Assembly (NCBI RefSeq): GCF_024499015.1
Contig: NZ_CP098604.1
Span: 1,984,001 to 2,048,000 of the forward strand
Source: Xanthomonas hortorum pv. pelargonii
GTDB taxonomy: Bacteria; Pseudomonadota; Gammaproteobacteria; Xanthomonadales; Xanthomonadaceae
Length of the DNA: 64,000 bases
Direction: 5' to 3'
Part shown: positions 1 to 8,732 of the stretch, in pieces
Layout of the letters: each line of letters starts with the position of its first letter
How positions within the stretch are numbered: position 1 is the stretch's first letter
Program-made: the position numbers and the translations under genes
The notes under the pieces: model-generated
Told to the model about the DNA's origin: nothing
Database searches by the model: none
The model's input: only the letters and a program-made list of their open reading frames with translations

Positions 1-631
1 CGCCACCGCCATGCACCAGCAAGCGCACCGGTACGCCCAAACTGCGTTGCGCGTGCTGCAGGCTGCGCTCGATCAGCGCCACCGCCGCACCATCGCAACC
101 AGACGCCAGCGCATCGTCGGTGTCGTTGGCCAGCTCCACATAATTGCCTCCGCTGGCCGGCAATTGCACCGCGCGGGCATGCAGCGCTTCGCGCATGGTG
201 GTCGGCGAGGCGGCGATGCGCCCGCCATGATGCTGCCCATCGGCCCCAAGCAGATCGATGGTCAGCGCAGTGCCCACGCCGGCCACCAGCACCGGCGCCT
301 CGCCACGCGCGCCGAGCAGCGCCAGAAAGCGATCCACGCCGAAGCGGCTCGGGTCCGCATATGCAATCCGGATGCCGGCGCATTCGGCCGCTGTGCGCAC
401 GATCCGCACCTGATCGAAGCGCTCGTGCAGGCAGGCGAGCATCCGCTGCGTCAATGCCGGCGCAGCAACGCTGGCCACATGCGCGATGCGCCCGGTCGGC
501 AGCGCCGACAGTGCGGCCGCATCCATCGCCTCGGCGCCATGCGGCCACGCCTGCACATCGCCGGCGCGATCTCCCTGTAGCAGGGCGTACTTGAACCGCG
601 AATTTCCCAGATCGAACAACCACTCGCTCAT
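1..631 (-). CDS. coaX: Type III pantothenate kinase, 3' end outside window
   Basis: Phosphorylates pantothenate in the first step of coenzyme A synthesis. The reverse-strand translation begins MSEWLFDLGNSRFKYALL, which holds the DxGNSRxK phosphate-binding motif of CoaX. Later it shows a GVDR segment and a GVGTALTIDLLG segment, both typical of the ASKHA-type type III kinases. About 210 residues are present; the family is about 240-260, so only the C-terminal end is missing past base 1. Its ATG overlaps the birA stop in an ATGA junction, so the two are translationally coupled. The birA-coaX order is common in gammaproteobacteria. Identification is firm; the gene is partial only because of the window edge. 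Confidence 0.92.
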   Translation of the reverse strand, partial: MSEWLFDLGNSRFKYALLQGDRAGDVQAWPHGAEAMDAAALSALPTGRIAHVASVAAPALTQRMLACLHERFDQVRIVRTAAECAGIRIAYADPSRFGVDRFLALLGARGEAPVLVAGVGTALTIDLLGADGQHHGGRIAASPTTMREALHARAVQLPASGGNYVELANDTDDALASGCDGAAVALIERSLQHAQRSLGVPVRLLVHGGG

Positions 632-1653
632 GCAGGTCTCACGCTCACTTCTCCGGAGTGGAACAGGCGCACCGTCTCGCCCAATTGCACCCGCAACGCG
701 CCGTCGGCAGCCAGACCGAGCGCAACGCCGTGATGCCGGGTGCCAACCTCTTCGACCTGTACCGCGCGGCCACACAACACGTCCAATGCCGCATAGCGAC
801 TCAGGAACGGAGCCAGCCCCTGCGCCTCGAACAGATCCAGCGCCGGCAGCAGCCCGGACAACACCGCCACCACCACGGTATCGCGCGACACCGCACGGCC
901 CGCAAGCGTATCCAGATCTACCCACGGCTGGTCGATCGCAGCAGCCGCCGCAGCCGGCATGTGCACATTCAAGCCCAGCCCGATCACCGCACGCGCATTG
1001 CCGGCCATTTCGCCGCCACCTTCGATCAACAGGCCGCCCAGCTTGCGCTCGCGCGCCAGCAGATCGTTGGGCCACTTCAGCCCGACATCGGCAAACCCGC
1101 AACCGCGCAAGGCTTCGGCCACCGCCACACCCACCGCCAGACTCAGCCCGGCCAGCTGGCCCAACCCACCGCTGAAACGGCGCGAGGCCGATAGATAGAT
1201 ATGCGCACCCAGCGGCGAGGTCCATTGCCGGCCCCGACGGCCGCGCCCACCGGTCTGACGCTCGGCCAGCAGCACCGCCACGCCCTGCTCCGGCGCCGCA
1301 CGCGCCAGCAAGCTGGTGTTGGTGGATTCCAGCGTCCAGGCGACATCGAGTGCAGCCAGGCCCGCCAGCGCATCGCTCGACATGGCCGCACGAATCTGCG
1401 CAGCCTCCAGCAGATCCAGCGGCGCGGCCAGGCGGTAGCCATCACCGGCCCGCCCCTCGATGTCGACCCCGGCTGCGCGCAAATTTTGAATGCGCTTCCA
1501 CACTGCCGCACGGGTCAACCCGGCATCGCGCGCCAGCGCATCGCCGGATAGCCGGCCGCTCGCAAGTTTGGCCAGCAACGCGCGGTCATCCACGGCAAGG
1601 TCCCCAAATCGATCCGCGAAAGTATGCGCCAAGCCCACCCGGGCGCCCAGCAC
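628..1653 (-). CDS. birA: Biotin--[acetyl-CoA carboxylase] ligase / biotin repressor
   Basis: Activates biotin as biotinyl-AMP and transfers it to the biotin carboxyl carrier protein; BirA proteins with an N-terminal helix-turn-helix also repress biotin genes. Here residues of about 25-65 form the HTH (LLAKLASGRLSGDALARDAGLTRAAVWKRI read in part), followed by the catalytic domain with the GGRGRRGRQW biotinyl-AMP loop and the KWPNDLL motif. A GTG at 1593 (VDDRALLAKL) matches the usual N-terminus of the family better than the longest start at 1653. It overlaps coaX by four bases. A degraded copy of part of this gene lies at 10093-10170. Confidence 0.93.
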   Translation of the reverse strand: MLGARVGLAHTFADRFGDLAVDDRALLAKLASGRLSGDALARDAGLTRAAVWKRIQNLRAAGVDIEGRAGDGYRLAAPLDLLEAAQIRAAMSSDALAGLAALDVAWTLESTNTSLLARAAPEQGVAVLLAERQTGGRGRRGRQWTSPLGAHIYLSASRRFSGGLGQLAGLSLAVGVAVAEALRGCGFADVGLKWPNDLLARERKLGGLLIEGGGEMAGNARAVIGLGLNVHMPAAAAAAIDQPWVDLDTLAGRAVSRDTVVVAVLSGLLPALDLFEAQGLAPFLSRYAALDVLCGRAVQVEEVGTRHHGVALGLAADGALRVQLGETVRLFHSGEVSVRPA

Positions 1654-1721
1654 GGCTTGCGTGAGGGAGTGAAAAGCGCGTTATGATCGCCAACTGACGC
1701 CGCTTGCCCTGGATGTGGACG

Positions 1722-1997
1722 ATGCGCCGAATCACGGTTTGCCTGCTCCTGTTATTGGCTCCGCTTGCCGCGCTGGCATCGGACCAACTGGTCGATGGCG
1801 ACCATGAGAGCTGCGTCAGCACCAATTCGGCTGCGCGCGGCAGGACGCCCAATGGCGAGGCCGCTGCACCGGCACGCGCTCCCGCGCACAAGCCCACGCC
1901 GGCCACCGGCGGCGGCGGTAGCGATGGCGAGGCTCTGTTCCCACGCATGCGCACGATGCCGCGCTGGCACAGTTTTCTGCCGGGCATGTTCCGCTGA
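1722..1997 (+). CDS. Small exported protein of unknown function
   Basis: About 91 residues starting MRRITVCLLLLLAPLAALASD, a clean signal peptide with an ALA-S cleavage site. The mature part is short, rich in Ala, Pro and Gly, and has one cysteine and a GGGG stretch. I do not recognise a family. The start at 1722 is preferred over 1704 because it gives a normal signal peptide. It ends eight bases before the mtfA start and so could be its co-transcribed upstream partner. The Ala/Pro composition makes any domain call unsafe. Confidence 0.6.
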   Translation: MRRITVCLLLLLAPLAALASDQLVDGDHESCVSTNSAARGRTPNGEAAAPARAPAHKPTPATGGGGSDGEALFPRMRTMPRWHSFLPGMFR

Positions 1998-2005
1998 TCC
2001 AGTGG

Positions 2006-2761
2006 TTGTCGCGCTGGCTGCGCCGGCCGCCCCTCGATATTCCTGATGCGTTGTGGCTACCGGTCTGCAGCGGCTGCGCCTGGGTCGCCGCGCTCGATCC
2101 GCCCCGCCAGCACCGTCTGCGCACCCTGGCCGCGCAGTTCCTGCAGCAAAAAACCATTTCCCCGGTCGATGGGTTGCAACTGCATGCGCACGATCATGTG
2201 CTGCTGGCGGCCACCTGCTGCCTGCCGCTGCTGGAAATCGGTGCAGTGGGCTGGCGCGGCTGGTCGCAACTGATCGTCTACCCGGACGCGTTCCGCGTGC
2301 AGCGCACGCATCTGGATGCGGCAGGGGTGATGCATGCCTGGGACGACACCCTGATCGGCGAATCCTGGGAGCAAGGCCCGCTGATCGTCAGCTGGGCCGA
2401 CGTGCAAGCCGACCTGGACGACCCGCAGGCCGGCTTCAACGTGATCGTGCACGAGATGGCGCACAAGCTCGATGCACTCGATGGCGCCCTCGACGGCACA
2501 CCACCGCTGCCGCGCTATGCACAGCGCGCCTGGGCACGCGATTTCCAGCAGGCCTTCGATGCGTTTTGCCAACGCGTGGATGCAGGCGAAGACACCGAGA
2601 TCGATCCGTATGCCGCCGAGGCACCGGAAGAATTCTTCGCTGTGGTCAGCGAATATCACTTCTCGGCACCGCAAGTGGTCGCGCGCGTCATGCCGGATGT
2701 CGCCGCGCAGTTGACGCGTTTTTACGGGCCTTCGCCGTTTGCTTCTTCAGCGCAGCGCTGA
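2006..2761 (+). CDS. mtfA: M90-family zinc peptidase, MtfA-like
   Basis: Cytosolic zinc metallopeptidase; the E. coli homologue MtfA binds the glucose-PTS repressor Mlc and has aminopeptidase activity. The protein is 251 residues (E. coli about 265) with the zinc motif HEMAHKLD (HExxH) near residue 151 and the downstream PEEFFAVVSEYHFSAP segment that supplies the third ligand in this family. The start is a TTG at 2006, because no ATG precedes the conserved WLRRPPLDIPDALW region. Xanthomonads use a different sugar-PTS layout, so the Mlc role known in E. coli need not apply here. Confidence 0.85.
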   Translation: MSRWLRRPPLDIPDALWLPVCSGCAWVAALDPPRQHRLRTLAAQFLQQKTISPVDGLQLHAHDHVLLAATCCLPLLEIGAVGWRGWSQLIVYPDAFRVQRTHLDAAGVMHAWDDTLIGESWEQGPLIVSWADVQADLDDPQAGFNVIVHEMAHKLDALDGALDGTPPLPRYAQRAWARDFQQAFDAFCQRVDAGEDTEIDPYAAEAPEEFFAVVSEYHFSAPQVVARVMPDVAAQLTRFYGPSPFASSAQR

Positions 2762-2918
2762 GAATGTGGTGGCATAAACACGTTGCTTGCGATGGTTGTC
2801 ATGCAACCGCTTCGCGCGCGTTGCCCGCACACGCTTGGCCGAATTGAAAACAACGCTGCGCAATGTCGTGCAGGTGCCCGCTCGACACTGCTGATTTCAA
2901 CAGCACGCTGCAACGCAC

Positions 2919-4106
2919 TCACACCAGCCCAAGATCGCGCGGCCTGGCACCGGGAAACACCCGCTCCAACTGCGCTGGCGACAGCCCCCACAATCGACTC
3001 AATAGACCGCCGAACAGACTGCGGTAATTGGTAAGCACCGGGTAATCACGATTCTGCAGCAGCTGCGTTTGTTCGACCGAGACCTGTTCGCCAGCGATAC
3101 GACCACCCTGCACGCCGCCACCCAGCACCCAATACGTGGTGCCGTGCCCATGATCGGTGCCTTTGCTGCCGTTCTCACGAAAGGTGCGGCCAAACTCGGA
3201 GAGCACCACCACCACGGTGTCCTTCCATGCCGGCCCCAAGGCATCGGCGTATGCCGCCAGCCCTTCGCCGAGATTACGCAGATTATTGGCCAACCCACCT
3301 TCGACACTGCCCTGGTTGGCATGCGTATCCCAGCCGCCGACATCGACGAATCCCAGCCGGTACTGATGGCGCATCAGGCTCGCCATGCGCCGGGTTTCGT
3401 CGGCGAAGGTGCGCGCACTGGCAGCGCCGCGGCCGGCCTGCTCCATCTCTTCGCGCAGCTGCGCGGTCACCTGCTGACGCAACGCCAGACCTTCGCGCGC
3501 GGCTGCCGCAAGCGGCGTTGCGTCGTACATCTGCGACAGGATCTGCGCCTGCCGCGCATCCAGACCGCCTTTGCCGATCCCACGCAACGACACATTGGGC
3601 AAATCGCCGCCGCCTTGAAACGTCAGCGGCAGCGAATCGGTAAACGCAATCGCCGGCACCCCGCTGAGCACGCCCGACAAGCGCGCCATGAAACCGGACC
3701 GATAATCGCGGCGCTGCCTGCCGGCCTGGCCGGATTCGATATCGTCCTGGGTTTCGAAGTGGCTGCGCGACAGATCGTCGGTGCCGGCAAACGGCACGAA
3801 GGCCAGCTGCTTGCGTTGCCACAGCGGCAACAGCGCATCGCGCATCACCGGGTTGAGACCCCATTGCGCATCCAACGCAACGGCGCTCTTTGGATTGGCA
3901 GCATCCGGACGCGCAATCGCCAGGGTCGGCCGCACCTGATAATAAAAATCGCTGGCGTGCGGCACCAGCAGATTATTGCTGTCGTAGCCACCACGCAGAA
4001 ACACCACCAGCATGCGCGCACTGTCGCGTGGCGCGGCAAACAGACGACCGGACCACGGCAGACTCGCGGCCGCTGCAGAGGCAAGCAGAAATTGACGTCG
4101 TTGCAT
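2919..4106 (-). CDS. DUF1501 family exported protein
   Basis: A 395-residue protein with a Tat-like leader (MQRRQFLLASAAAASLPWSG), followed by LVVFLRGGYDSNNLLVP, which is the N-terminal signature of DUF1501. The segments SRSHFETQDDIESGQ, VVLSEFGRTFRENGSKGTDHGHGT and YWVLGGGVQGG resemble the sulfatase/alkaline-phosphatase-like core of the family and carry its conserved acidic and His residues. It follows the DUF1800 gene by about 70 bases on the same strand. The two families are usually adjacent and thought to work together in the periplasm; the substrate is unknown. Confidence 0.88.
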   Translation of the reverse strand: MQRRQFLLASAAAASLPWSGRLFAAPRDSARMLVVFLRGGYDSNNLLVPHASDFYYQVRPTLAIARPDAANPKSAVALDAQWGLNPVMRDALLPLWQRKQLAFVPFAGTDDLSRSHFETQDDIESGQAGRQRRDYRSGFMARLSGVLSGVPAIAFTDSLPLTFQGGGDLPNVSLRGIGKGGLDARQAQILSQMYDATPLAAAAREGLALRQQVTAQLREEMEQAGRGAASARTFADETRRMASLMRHQYRLGFVDVGGWDTHANQGSVEGGLANNLRNLGEGLAAYADALGPAWKDTVVVVLSEFGRTFRENGSKGTDHGHGTTYWVLGGGVQGGRIAGEQVSVEQTQLLQNRDYPVLTNYRSLFGGLLSRLWGLSPAQLERVFPGARPRDLGLV

Positions 4107-4176
4107 GGTGCACTCCTGCGGCGATAACCGTTCGGCGATTGTTGAATCAGCAGTCGTTGAATCAGCGGCCGCTAGA

Positions 4177-5769
4177 TCAGCGATAGTTGAAGTCCGGCGA
4201 TGACAGCAAAAACCCGTTCCACTCCGCCGGCGAACGCGCCTGGCTCAACGCCTCACGCGTGCCGCTGGAAAGCGACGGCGCAACCCAGCGATACGATAGA
4301 CGCGTATCGATCTGCGTCAGCGCAGGAATTGGCGTGTCGTTATCGCCATCGAAGCGAAACAGTTGCTTGGGTCCTGCGCCCAGCGAACGCGCCACTTCGA
4401 AGCGTCGCGCCAGTTGCCCGGAGCTGGTCCACGCCTGCGATTGCAGCGACCATCCATCGGGGGTGATGCGCCCGAACACCGGCTCGCCGAGTTGCTGCAC
4501 CCAGCTCACCATCGGCGCGGCGTTGACCACCGGTTGATCCTCATACGCCAGCCGCATGGCCGACACCACAAACCGATTCGGATCCTTGAACTTGCGCGGT
4601 TGCGCCTGCGCAAATTCCGGCGCGTCCAGCATGGCCTGCATCACCTTGGCGATATCGCCATCGCTGCGTTGAAAGGTCTTTGCCATGCGCGAGACCAGTG
4701 CGGCCGGTGGCTTGTCGCTGACGAAATACTCGGCCAGGCGCTGCGACACAAACTGCGCGCACGCCGGTTGCCGTACCAACAGCTGCACTGCACGTTCGAT
4801 CTCATCCAGACCGCCAGCGGCGATGCGCTGGCCCAGCAAGGTCTTGTCGCCGGGTTGATGGCGCGCAGGATTGAATTCGAACAGGCCCTTGCGCACCACC
4901 TGCGCCTGCCCCGTTGTTGCAGCAGTTGGTACTGGCGGCGCGCCTTCGGCCTTGATCGGCACCAGACCGGCGCCGGTCAGTATCAGCGCCAGTTGCTGCA
5001 CATCCTGCTGGCTGTAGCCGCCATGCACGCCCAGCGTGTGCAACTCCATCAATTCGCGCGCGTAGTTTTCGTTGACCTTGCCTTTGGCATTCTTGGCGTT
5101 ATCCAGATATTCCAGCATCGCCGGGCTTTCCAGCGTCGCCATCACCAGGTCGGCGAACTTGCCGGTGGCGTGCGGACGAATCGCGTTTTCCATGTAGTCG
5201 GCCGCCATCCATTTCACGCGCCCCTTGTCGGCGTACACGCTGAAGTGATTGAGCCAGAACCACACCAACTGCTCGCGCAGCTGCGCCGGCGCATACACCG
5301 CACGCAGCAATTGCGCCTGACGCGCCTGGGTCAGCATCTGACCGCCACGCGCCTGCCAGGCCTTGCGCAAGGCAGCCTTCTCATCGCCATCGGGCAGCGT
5401 TTGCAGACGGATCTTGTCGGCCTCGTATTGCGTCAGCAAGGTCACCAATGGCGTGTGCAGCGCATCGAACTGCTGCAGTTGTGCACGGATCGGCGCTGGC
5501 AATGCGGCATTGTCGCTGGCTTGCAATAGCAAGACGCCGTAGCGCTTGGGGCCGAGCCGCTGCAGCTGCGCCGCGCTATCGGCATCCACGCCGTAGGTGG
5601 CACGCTGCAACCAACGTGTCTGTGCTGGCGTCAATGGCGCTTCGGCGGCACTGCACGACAGCACGACGACGCAGCCCGCCAACAGCAACGGCACGCGCCA
5701 TCTGCGCTGTCGACGTGTCCGGACGGAAAGTGCAGTGACCCACCTTGCCTGTGCAACGCGCTCGAACAT
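4177..5769 (-). CDS. DUF1800 family exported protein
   Basis: About 530 residues. The internal ATG at 5769 is chosen because GGAG lies seven bases upstream; an open frame continues to 5814. The N-terminus has a hydrophobic run ending LSC, so it may be a lipoprotein. Diagnostic DUF1800 segments are RWLQRATYGVD near the start, WFWLNHFSVYADKG and ENYARELMELHTLGV in the middle, and a long helical C-terminal half ending in an FLLSSPDFNYR motif. It is the first gene of the DUF1800-DUF1501 pair. Function is unknown; a role in handling exported polymers has been suggested for such pairs but nothing here proves it. Confidence 0.88.
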   Translation of the reverse strand: MFERVAQARWVTALSVRTRRQRRWRVPLLLAGCVVVLSCSAAEAPLTPAQTRWLQRATYGVDADSAAQLQRLGPKRYGVLLLQASDNAALPAPIRAQLQQFDALHTPLVTLLTQYEADKIRLQTLPDGDEKAALRKAWQARGGQMLTQARQAQLLRAVYAPAQLREQLVWFWLNHFSVYADKGRVKWMAADYMENAIRPHATGKFADLVMATLESPAMLEYLDNAKNAKGKVNENYARELMELHTLGVHGGYSQQDVQQLALILTGAGLVPIKAEGAPPVPTAATTGQAQVVRKGLFEFNPARHQPGDKTLLGQRIAAGGLDEIERAVQLLVRQPACAQFVSQRLAEYFVSDKPPAALVSRMAKTFQRSDGDIAKVMQAMLDAPEFAQAQPRKFKDPNRFVVSAMRLAYEDQPVVNAAPMVSWVQQLGEPVFGRITPDGWSLQSQAWTSSGQLARRFEVARSLGAGPKQLFRFDGDNDTPIPALTQIDTRLSYRWVAPSLSSGTREALSQARSPAEWNGFLLSSPDFNYR

Positions 5770-5892
5770 GCAGTTCTCCATCGCAACGGCCTGCAACCGG
5801 CCCAGTATGGTCAAGCCAACACGTGAGGCGTTAAACGGTTGTCGGAGCGTGGCGCGACATTGGCCACGGGTTCATCCCGCAGCGCATGCCGG

Positions 5893-7308
5893 TCACAGTC
5901 CCGGCGGCAAGGTCACATCGAAGCGGGCGCCGCCCAGTTCCTGCGAGCGCACCACCTGCAATTCACCGCGATAGGCCTTGATCAGGTCCTGCACGATCGA
6001 CATGCCGATGCCGTGGCCTTGCACGCGTTCGTCGCCGCGCACGCCACGTTGCAGAATCTTGGCCACATCTTCCGGCGCGATGCCGGGGCCATCGTCTTCC
6101 ACCGACAGGATCAATCCGGCGCGGCGGCTCCCGGTGGTGGGACCTGGCTGCGCAGTCAACAGCACGCGGCTGCGCGCCCACTTGAAGCCGTTTTCCAGCA
6201 GATTGCCAAGCAGCTCCTGCAGATCGCCCGGCTCACCATGAAAACGCGCTTCGGGCGAAATATCGAATTCGCACAGCACGCCTTTGATCGAATACACCTT
6301 CTCCAGCCCGCGCACGATTTCTTCGGCGGTCGACTCGATCGGCAACGGCGCGGCAAACAGCTTGTGCCCGCTGGAAGCCGCACGGGCGAGTTGGTAAGAC
6401 ACCAAGTCGTTCATGCGCCGCAGCTGCACGTCCATTTCCTCGTGCAGATCGCGCTCGGACTGACCGCTGTCCAGTTGGGTGCGCAACACGGCAATCGGCG
6501 TCTTGAGGCTGTGTGCCAGATCGGCAAGCGTATTGCGCTGACGATCCAGGTTGTCGCGCTCGCTTTCGATAAAGGCGTTGATGCTTTCGGTCAGCGGCTC
6601 GAGTTCGCGCGGATGCTGCTCGCTCATGCGCTGAATTTCCCCGCGCTGCACCTTGGTCAACTCGTTGATGACCCGCCGCAGCGGTCGCAGGCTCCACTGC
6701 AGAATGAAGGCCTGCAGCACCAACAGCACAACGCCGGCACTACCGAGATAGAACCATACCGCGCCACGGAACACGCGCAATTGCGCGCCCATCGAGCGCG
6801 CGTCTTCCATCACATAGATGGTGTACGGAATCTCGCCGCCGTGTTCGCGTTCGACATAGCTCACGCCCAGGCCATAGCGGTACAGCTCGCCCAGACTGCC
6901 GTCGATCTGGGTCATCTCCAGCGGGCCGATGAACTCTTCCTGGCGCGGCTCAAGCATGCGCCCGTGCGGAATGTTGGGGCCCTCGGCCGACATCGACGTC
7001 CAGCTCTCATCCGGGCGCACGACTTCGACATACAGACCGCCGCCGGGCACGTCGAAACGCGGATCCGGCGGTTGGCCGCCGATGTACAGCGAGCCATCGC
7101 GGACGAAATCGATATTGGCGGCATACGCCGAGGCGTAGTTCTTCAGCCGCTCGCGCAGATTCTTTTCGGCAGTGTCGGCAAACGCCACATCCAGCGCGTA
7201 GCCTGCCAGCGCCAGGAAGGCCACCAGACTGAGGCTGGCAGCCAAGAGCTGGCGGGCCTGCAGGGAGCGCGGCCGCCAGCGTTTGTACCACTTGGAGCGC
7301 ACCGACAC
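5893..7308 (-). CDS. phoQ: Sensor histidine kinase PhoQ
   Basis: Membrane sensor kinase of the PhoPQ system, which responds to divalent cations and host cues and influences virulence in Xanthomonas. It has 471 residues: one TM helix at about 20-42, a periplasmic sensor domain, a second TM at about 175-200, a HAMP/DHp region with the phospho-acceptor LAHSLKTPIAVLRTQLD, and a C-terminal ATPase domain with GNLLENGFKWA (N box), VEDDGPGIAPED (G1) and GHGIGMSIV (G2). It lies 29 bases after phoP on the same strand, so it is co-transcribed with the regulator. Confidence 0.92.
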   Translation of the reverse strand: MSVRSKWYKRWRPRSLQARQLLAASLSLVAFLALAGYALDVAFADTAEKNLRERLKNYASAYAANIDFVRDGSLYIGGQPPDPRFDVPGGGLYVEVVRPDESWTSMSAEGPNIPHGRMLEPRQEEFIGPLEMTQIDGSLGELYRYGLGVSYVEREHGGEIPYTIYVMEDARSMGAQLRVFRGAVWFYLGSAGVVLLVLQAFILQWSLRPLRRVINELTKVQRGEIQRMSEQHPRELEPLTESINAFIESERDNLDRQRNTLADLAHSLKTPIAVLRTQLDSGQSERDLHEEMDVQLRRMNDLVSYQLARAASSGHKLFAAPLPIESTAEEIVRGLEKVYSIKGVLCEFDISPEARFHGEPGDLQELLGNLLENGFKWARSRVLLTAQPGPTTGSRRAGLILSVEDDGPGIAPEDVAKILQRGVRGDERVQGHGIGMSIVQDLIKAYRGELQVVRSQELGGARFDVTLPPGL

Positions 7309-7337
7309 CCTATCTTCCTGTTTGCCGACGCGCGGAC

Positions 7338-8021
7338 TCAGCCTTCGGTACGCGGGATGGCGAAGCGGTAGCCACGACCACGCACGGTCTCGATCGGCTT
7401 GAGCTCACCGTCGGGATCGAGCTTCTTGCGCAGGCGGCCGATAAACACTTCCAGCACGTTCGAATCGCGATCGAAATCCTGCTGATAGATGTGTTCGGTC
7501 AAATCGGCCTTGGAGACCAGTTCGCCGGCATGCATCATCAGGTACTCGAGCACCTTGTACTCGTAGCTGGTCAGATCGACATTTGCGCCGTTGACGCTCA
7601 CCGTCTGCGCTGCCAGATCCAAAGCGACCGGGCCGCACTCCAGGGTCGGCTTGCTCCAGCCTGCCGCGCGCCGCAGCAATGCATTGACGCGCGCCAGCAG
7701 CTCTTCGACATGGAACGGCTTGACCAGGTAATCGTCGGCGCCCTGCTTGAGGCCTTCGACCTTATCCTGCCAGCTCGAACGCGCGGTCAGGATCAGCACC
7801 GGGAATTTCTTGCCCTCATCGCGCAACGCCTTGATCAGCTCCATGCCCGACATCTTGGGCAGGCCAAGGTCGATGATGCCGACGTCGAACGGCACTTCGC
7901 GGCCCATGTACAGACCTTCTTCGCCATCTTGTGCAGCGTCGACAGCAAAGCCTTCACGCTTCAGGCGCGCGGCAAGTGTCTCGCGCAGCGGAGCTTCGTC
8001 TTCGACCAAAAGGATACGCAT
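7338..8021 (-). CDS. phoP: Response regulator PhoP
   Basis: OmpR/PhoB-type transcriptional regulator, 227 residues. The receiver domain shows the acidic pocket (LVEDE), the phospho-acceptor in VGIIDLGLPKMSG, the Thr in LILTARSS, and the Lys in YLVKPFHVEELLARV. The C-terminal winged helix ends in RLRKKLDPDGELKPIETVRGRGYRF, typical of DNA-binding OmpR-type regulators. It is phosphorylated by PhoQ, encoded directly downstream. The small exported PepSY-like gene 70 bases upstream is on the same strand and may share the promoter. Confidence 0.94.
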   Translation of the reverse strand: MRILLVEDEAPLRETLAARLKREGFAVDAAQDGEEGLYMGREVPFDVGIIDLGLPKMSGMELIKALRDEGKKFPVLILTARSSWQDKVEGLKQGADDYLVKPFHVEELLARVNALLRRAAGWSKPTLECGPVALDLAAQTVSVNGANVDLTSYEYKVLEYLMMHAGELVSKADLTEHIYQQDFDRDSNVLEVFIGRLRKKLDPDGELKPIETVRGRGYRFAIPRTEG

Positions 8022-8091
8022 GCACTCTCCCTAGTTACGTTGTCGGCGGGTGCCGGGGAATTTATGAGACTGAACGCAGAACTATCTACGT

Positions 8092-8451
8092 TTACTGGTT
8101 ATCGTCGCGTGGTGGCGCATCTGGCGGCGCCGGGCGACGCGGCGGCGGGGGCTGCATCTGTTCCGATTCGTACACGGTGTGCACGCGCCCGTCCAACATG
8201 TACTTGACCCGATTGAGATTGCCACCGTCGAACGGCACACGTTCGGCGCTGAGGATCTGTCCACCGGTGGACCGCTGCACCTGCCGAATGGTGTCCGACA
8301 GCGTGCGCCCGTTGCCGCGGGCTGAGGGCGGCAACGCCTCACGGCCCGAATGCCCCATCGGATATCCCTGACACCATGCCGACGGCGCTGCCGTGGCGAC
8401 CCAAAGGGCAACCAGAGCAATATGGCTAGCGCGGCAGAACGGCTGGGTCAC
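8092..8451 (-). CDS. Small exported PepSY-like protein upstream of phoP
   Basis: A 119-residue protein with a signal peptide ending near SAWCQG. The core TLSDTIRQVQRSTGGQILSAERV followed by VKYMLDGRVHTVYES fits a single PepSY fold (helix, then strands). The tail is proline-rich (PPPPRRPAPPDAPPRD). PepSY proteins sit in the periplasm and often bind or inhibit partners; co-location with phoPQ hints at a link to sensing, which is inference. It is the first gene of the apparent orf-phoP-phoQ operon. Confidence 0.72.
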   Translation of the reverse strand: MTQPFCRASHIALVALWVATAAPSAWCQGYPMGHSGREALPPSARGNGRTLSDTIRQVQRSTGGQILSAERVPFDGGNLNRVKYMLDGRVHTVYESEQMQPPPPRRPAPPDAPPRDDNQ

Positions 8452-8732
8452 AAACGAATCCTAGCGGGTTGTTCAGGAACATTCAAAATTCGTGAAACCG
8501 GCCATGCGTCACAGCGTGGTCGAGCCCGAGAATAGACCCAAATTCTTGATTTTGGGGGGTGAATCCGATCTGAACTTTTTAGCTTCGTGTTAACGCGGTT
8601 CAGTGAAATGAACGCCATTTAAGGCCAAAAGCCTTGCCTGCGCTCGCTCTCGCGGTCGTGGCTGCCGCGCTGTGAGCTAACAAATGCGGCCGTTCAAGAG
8701 CTGGTTCAGGCTATGCAAGTGCCGGACCACTC
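8452..8732. promoter_or_regulatory. Intergenic region upstream of the phoPQ operon
   Basis: About 280 bases without a credible gene, between the PepSY-like gene and dusA (whose 3' end is at 8733). The stretch 8530-8600 is AT-richer than its surroundings and is the likely promoter zone for the leftward orf-phoP-phoQ transcript. I could not define -35/-10 boxes or a PhoP direct repeat with confidence. Confidence 0.35.

Noticed and set aside
5839..7371. A 510-codon plus-strand frame opposite phoQ
   Set aside because: Antisense shadow of the histidine kinase, no domain seen.
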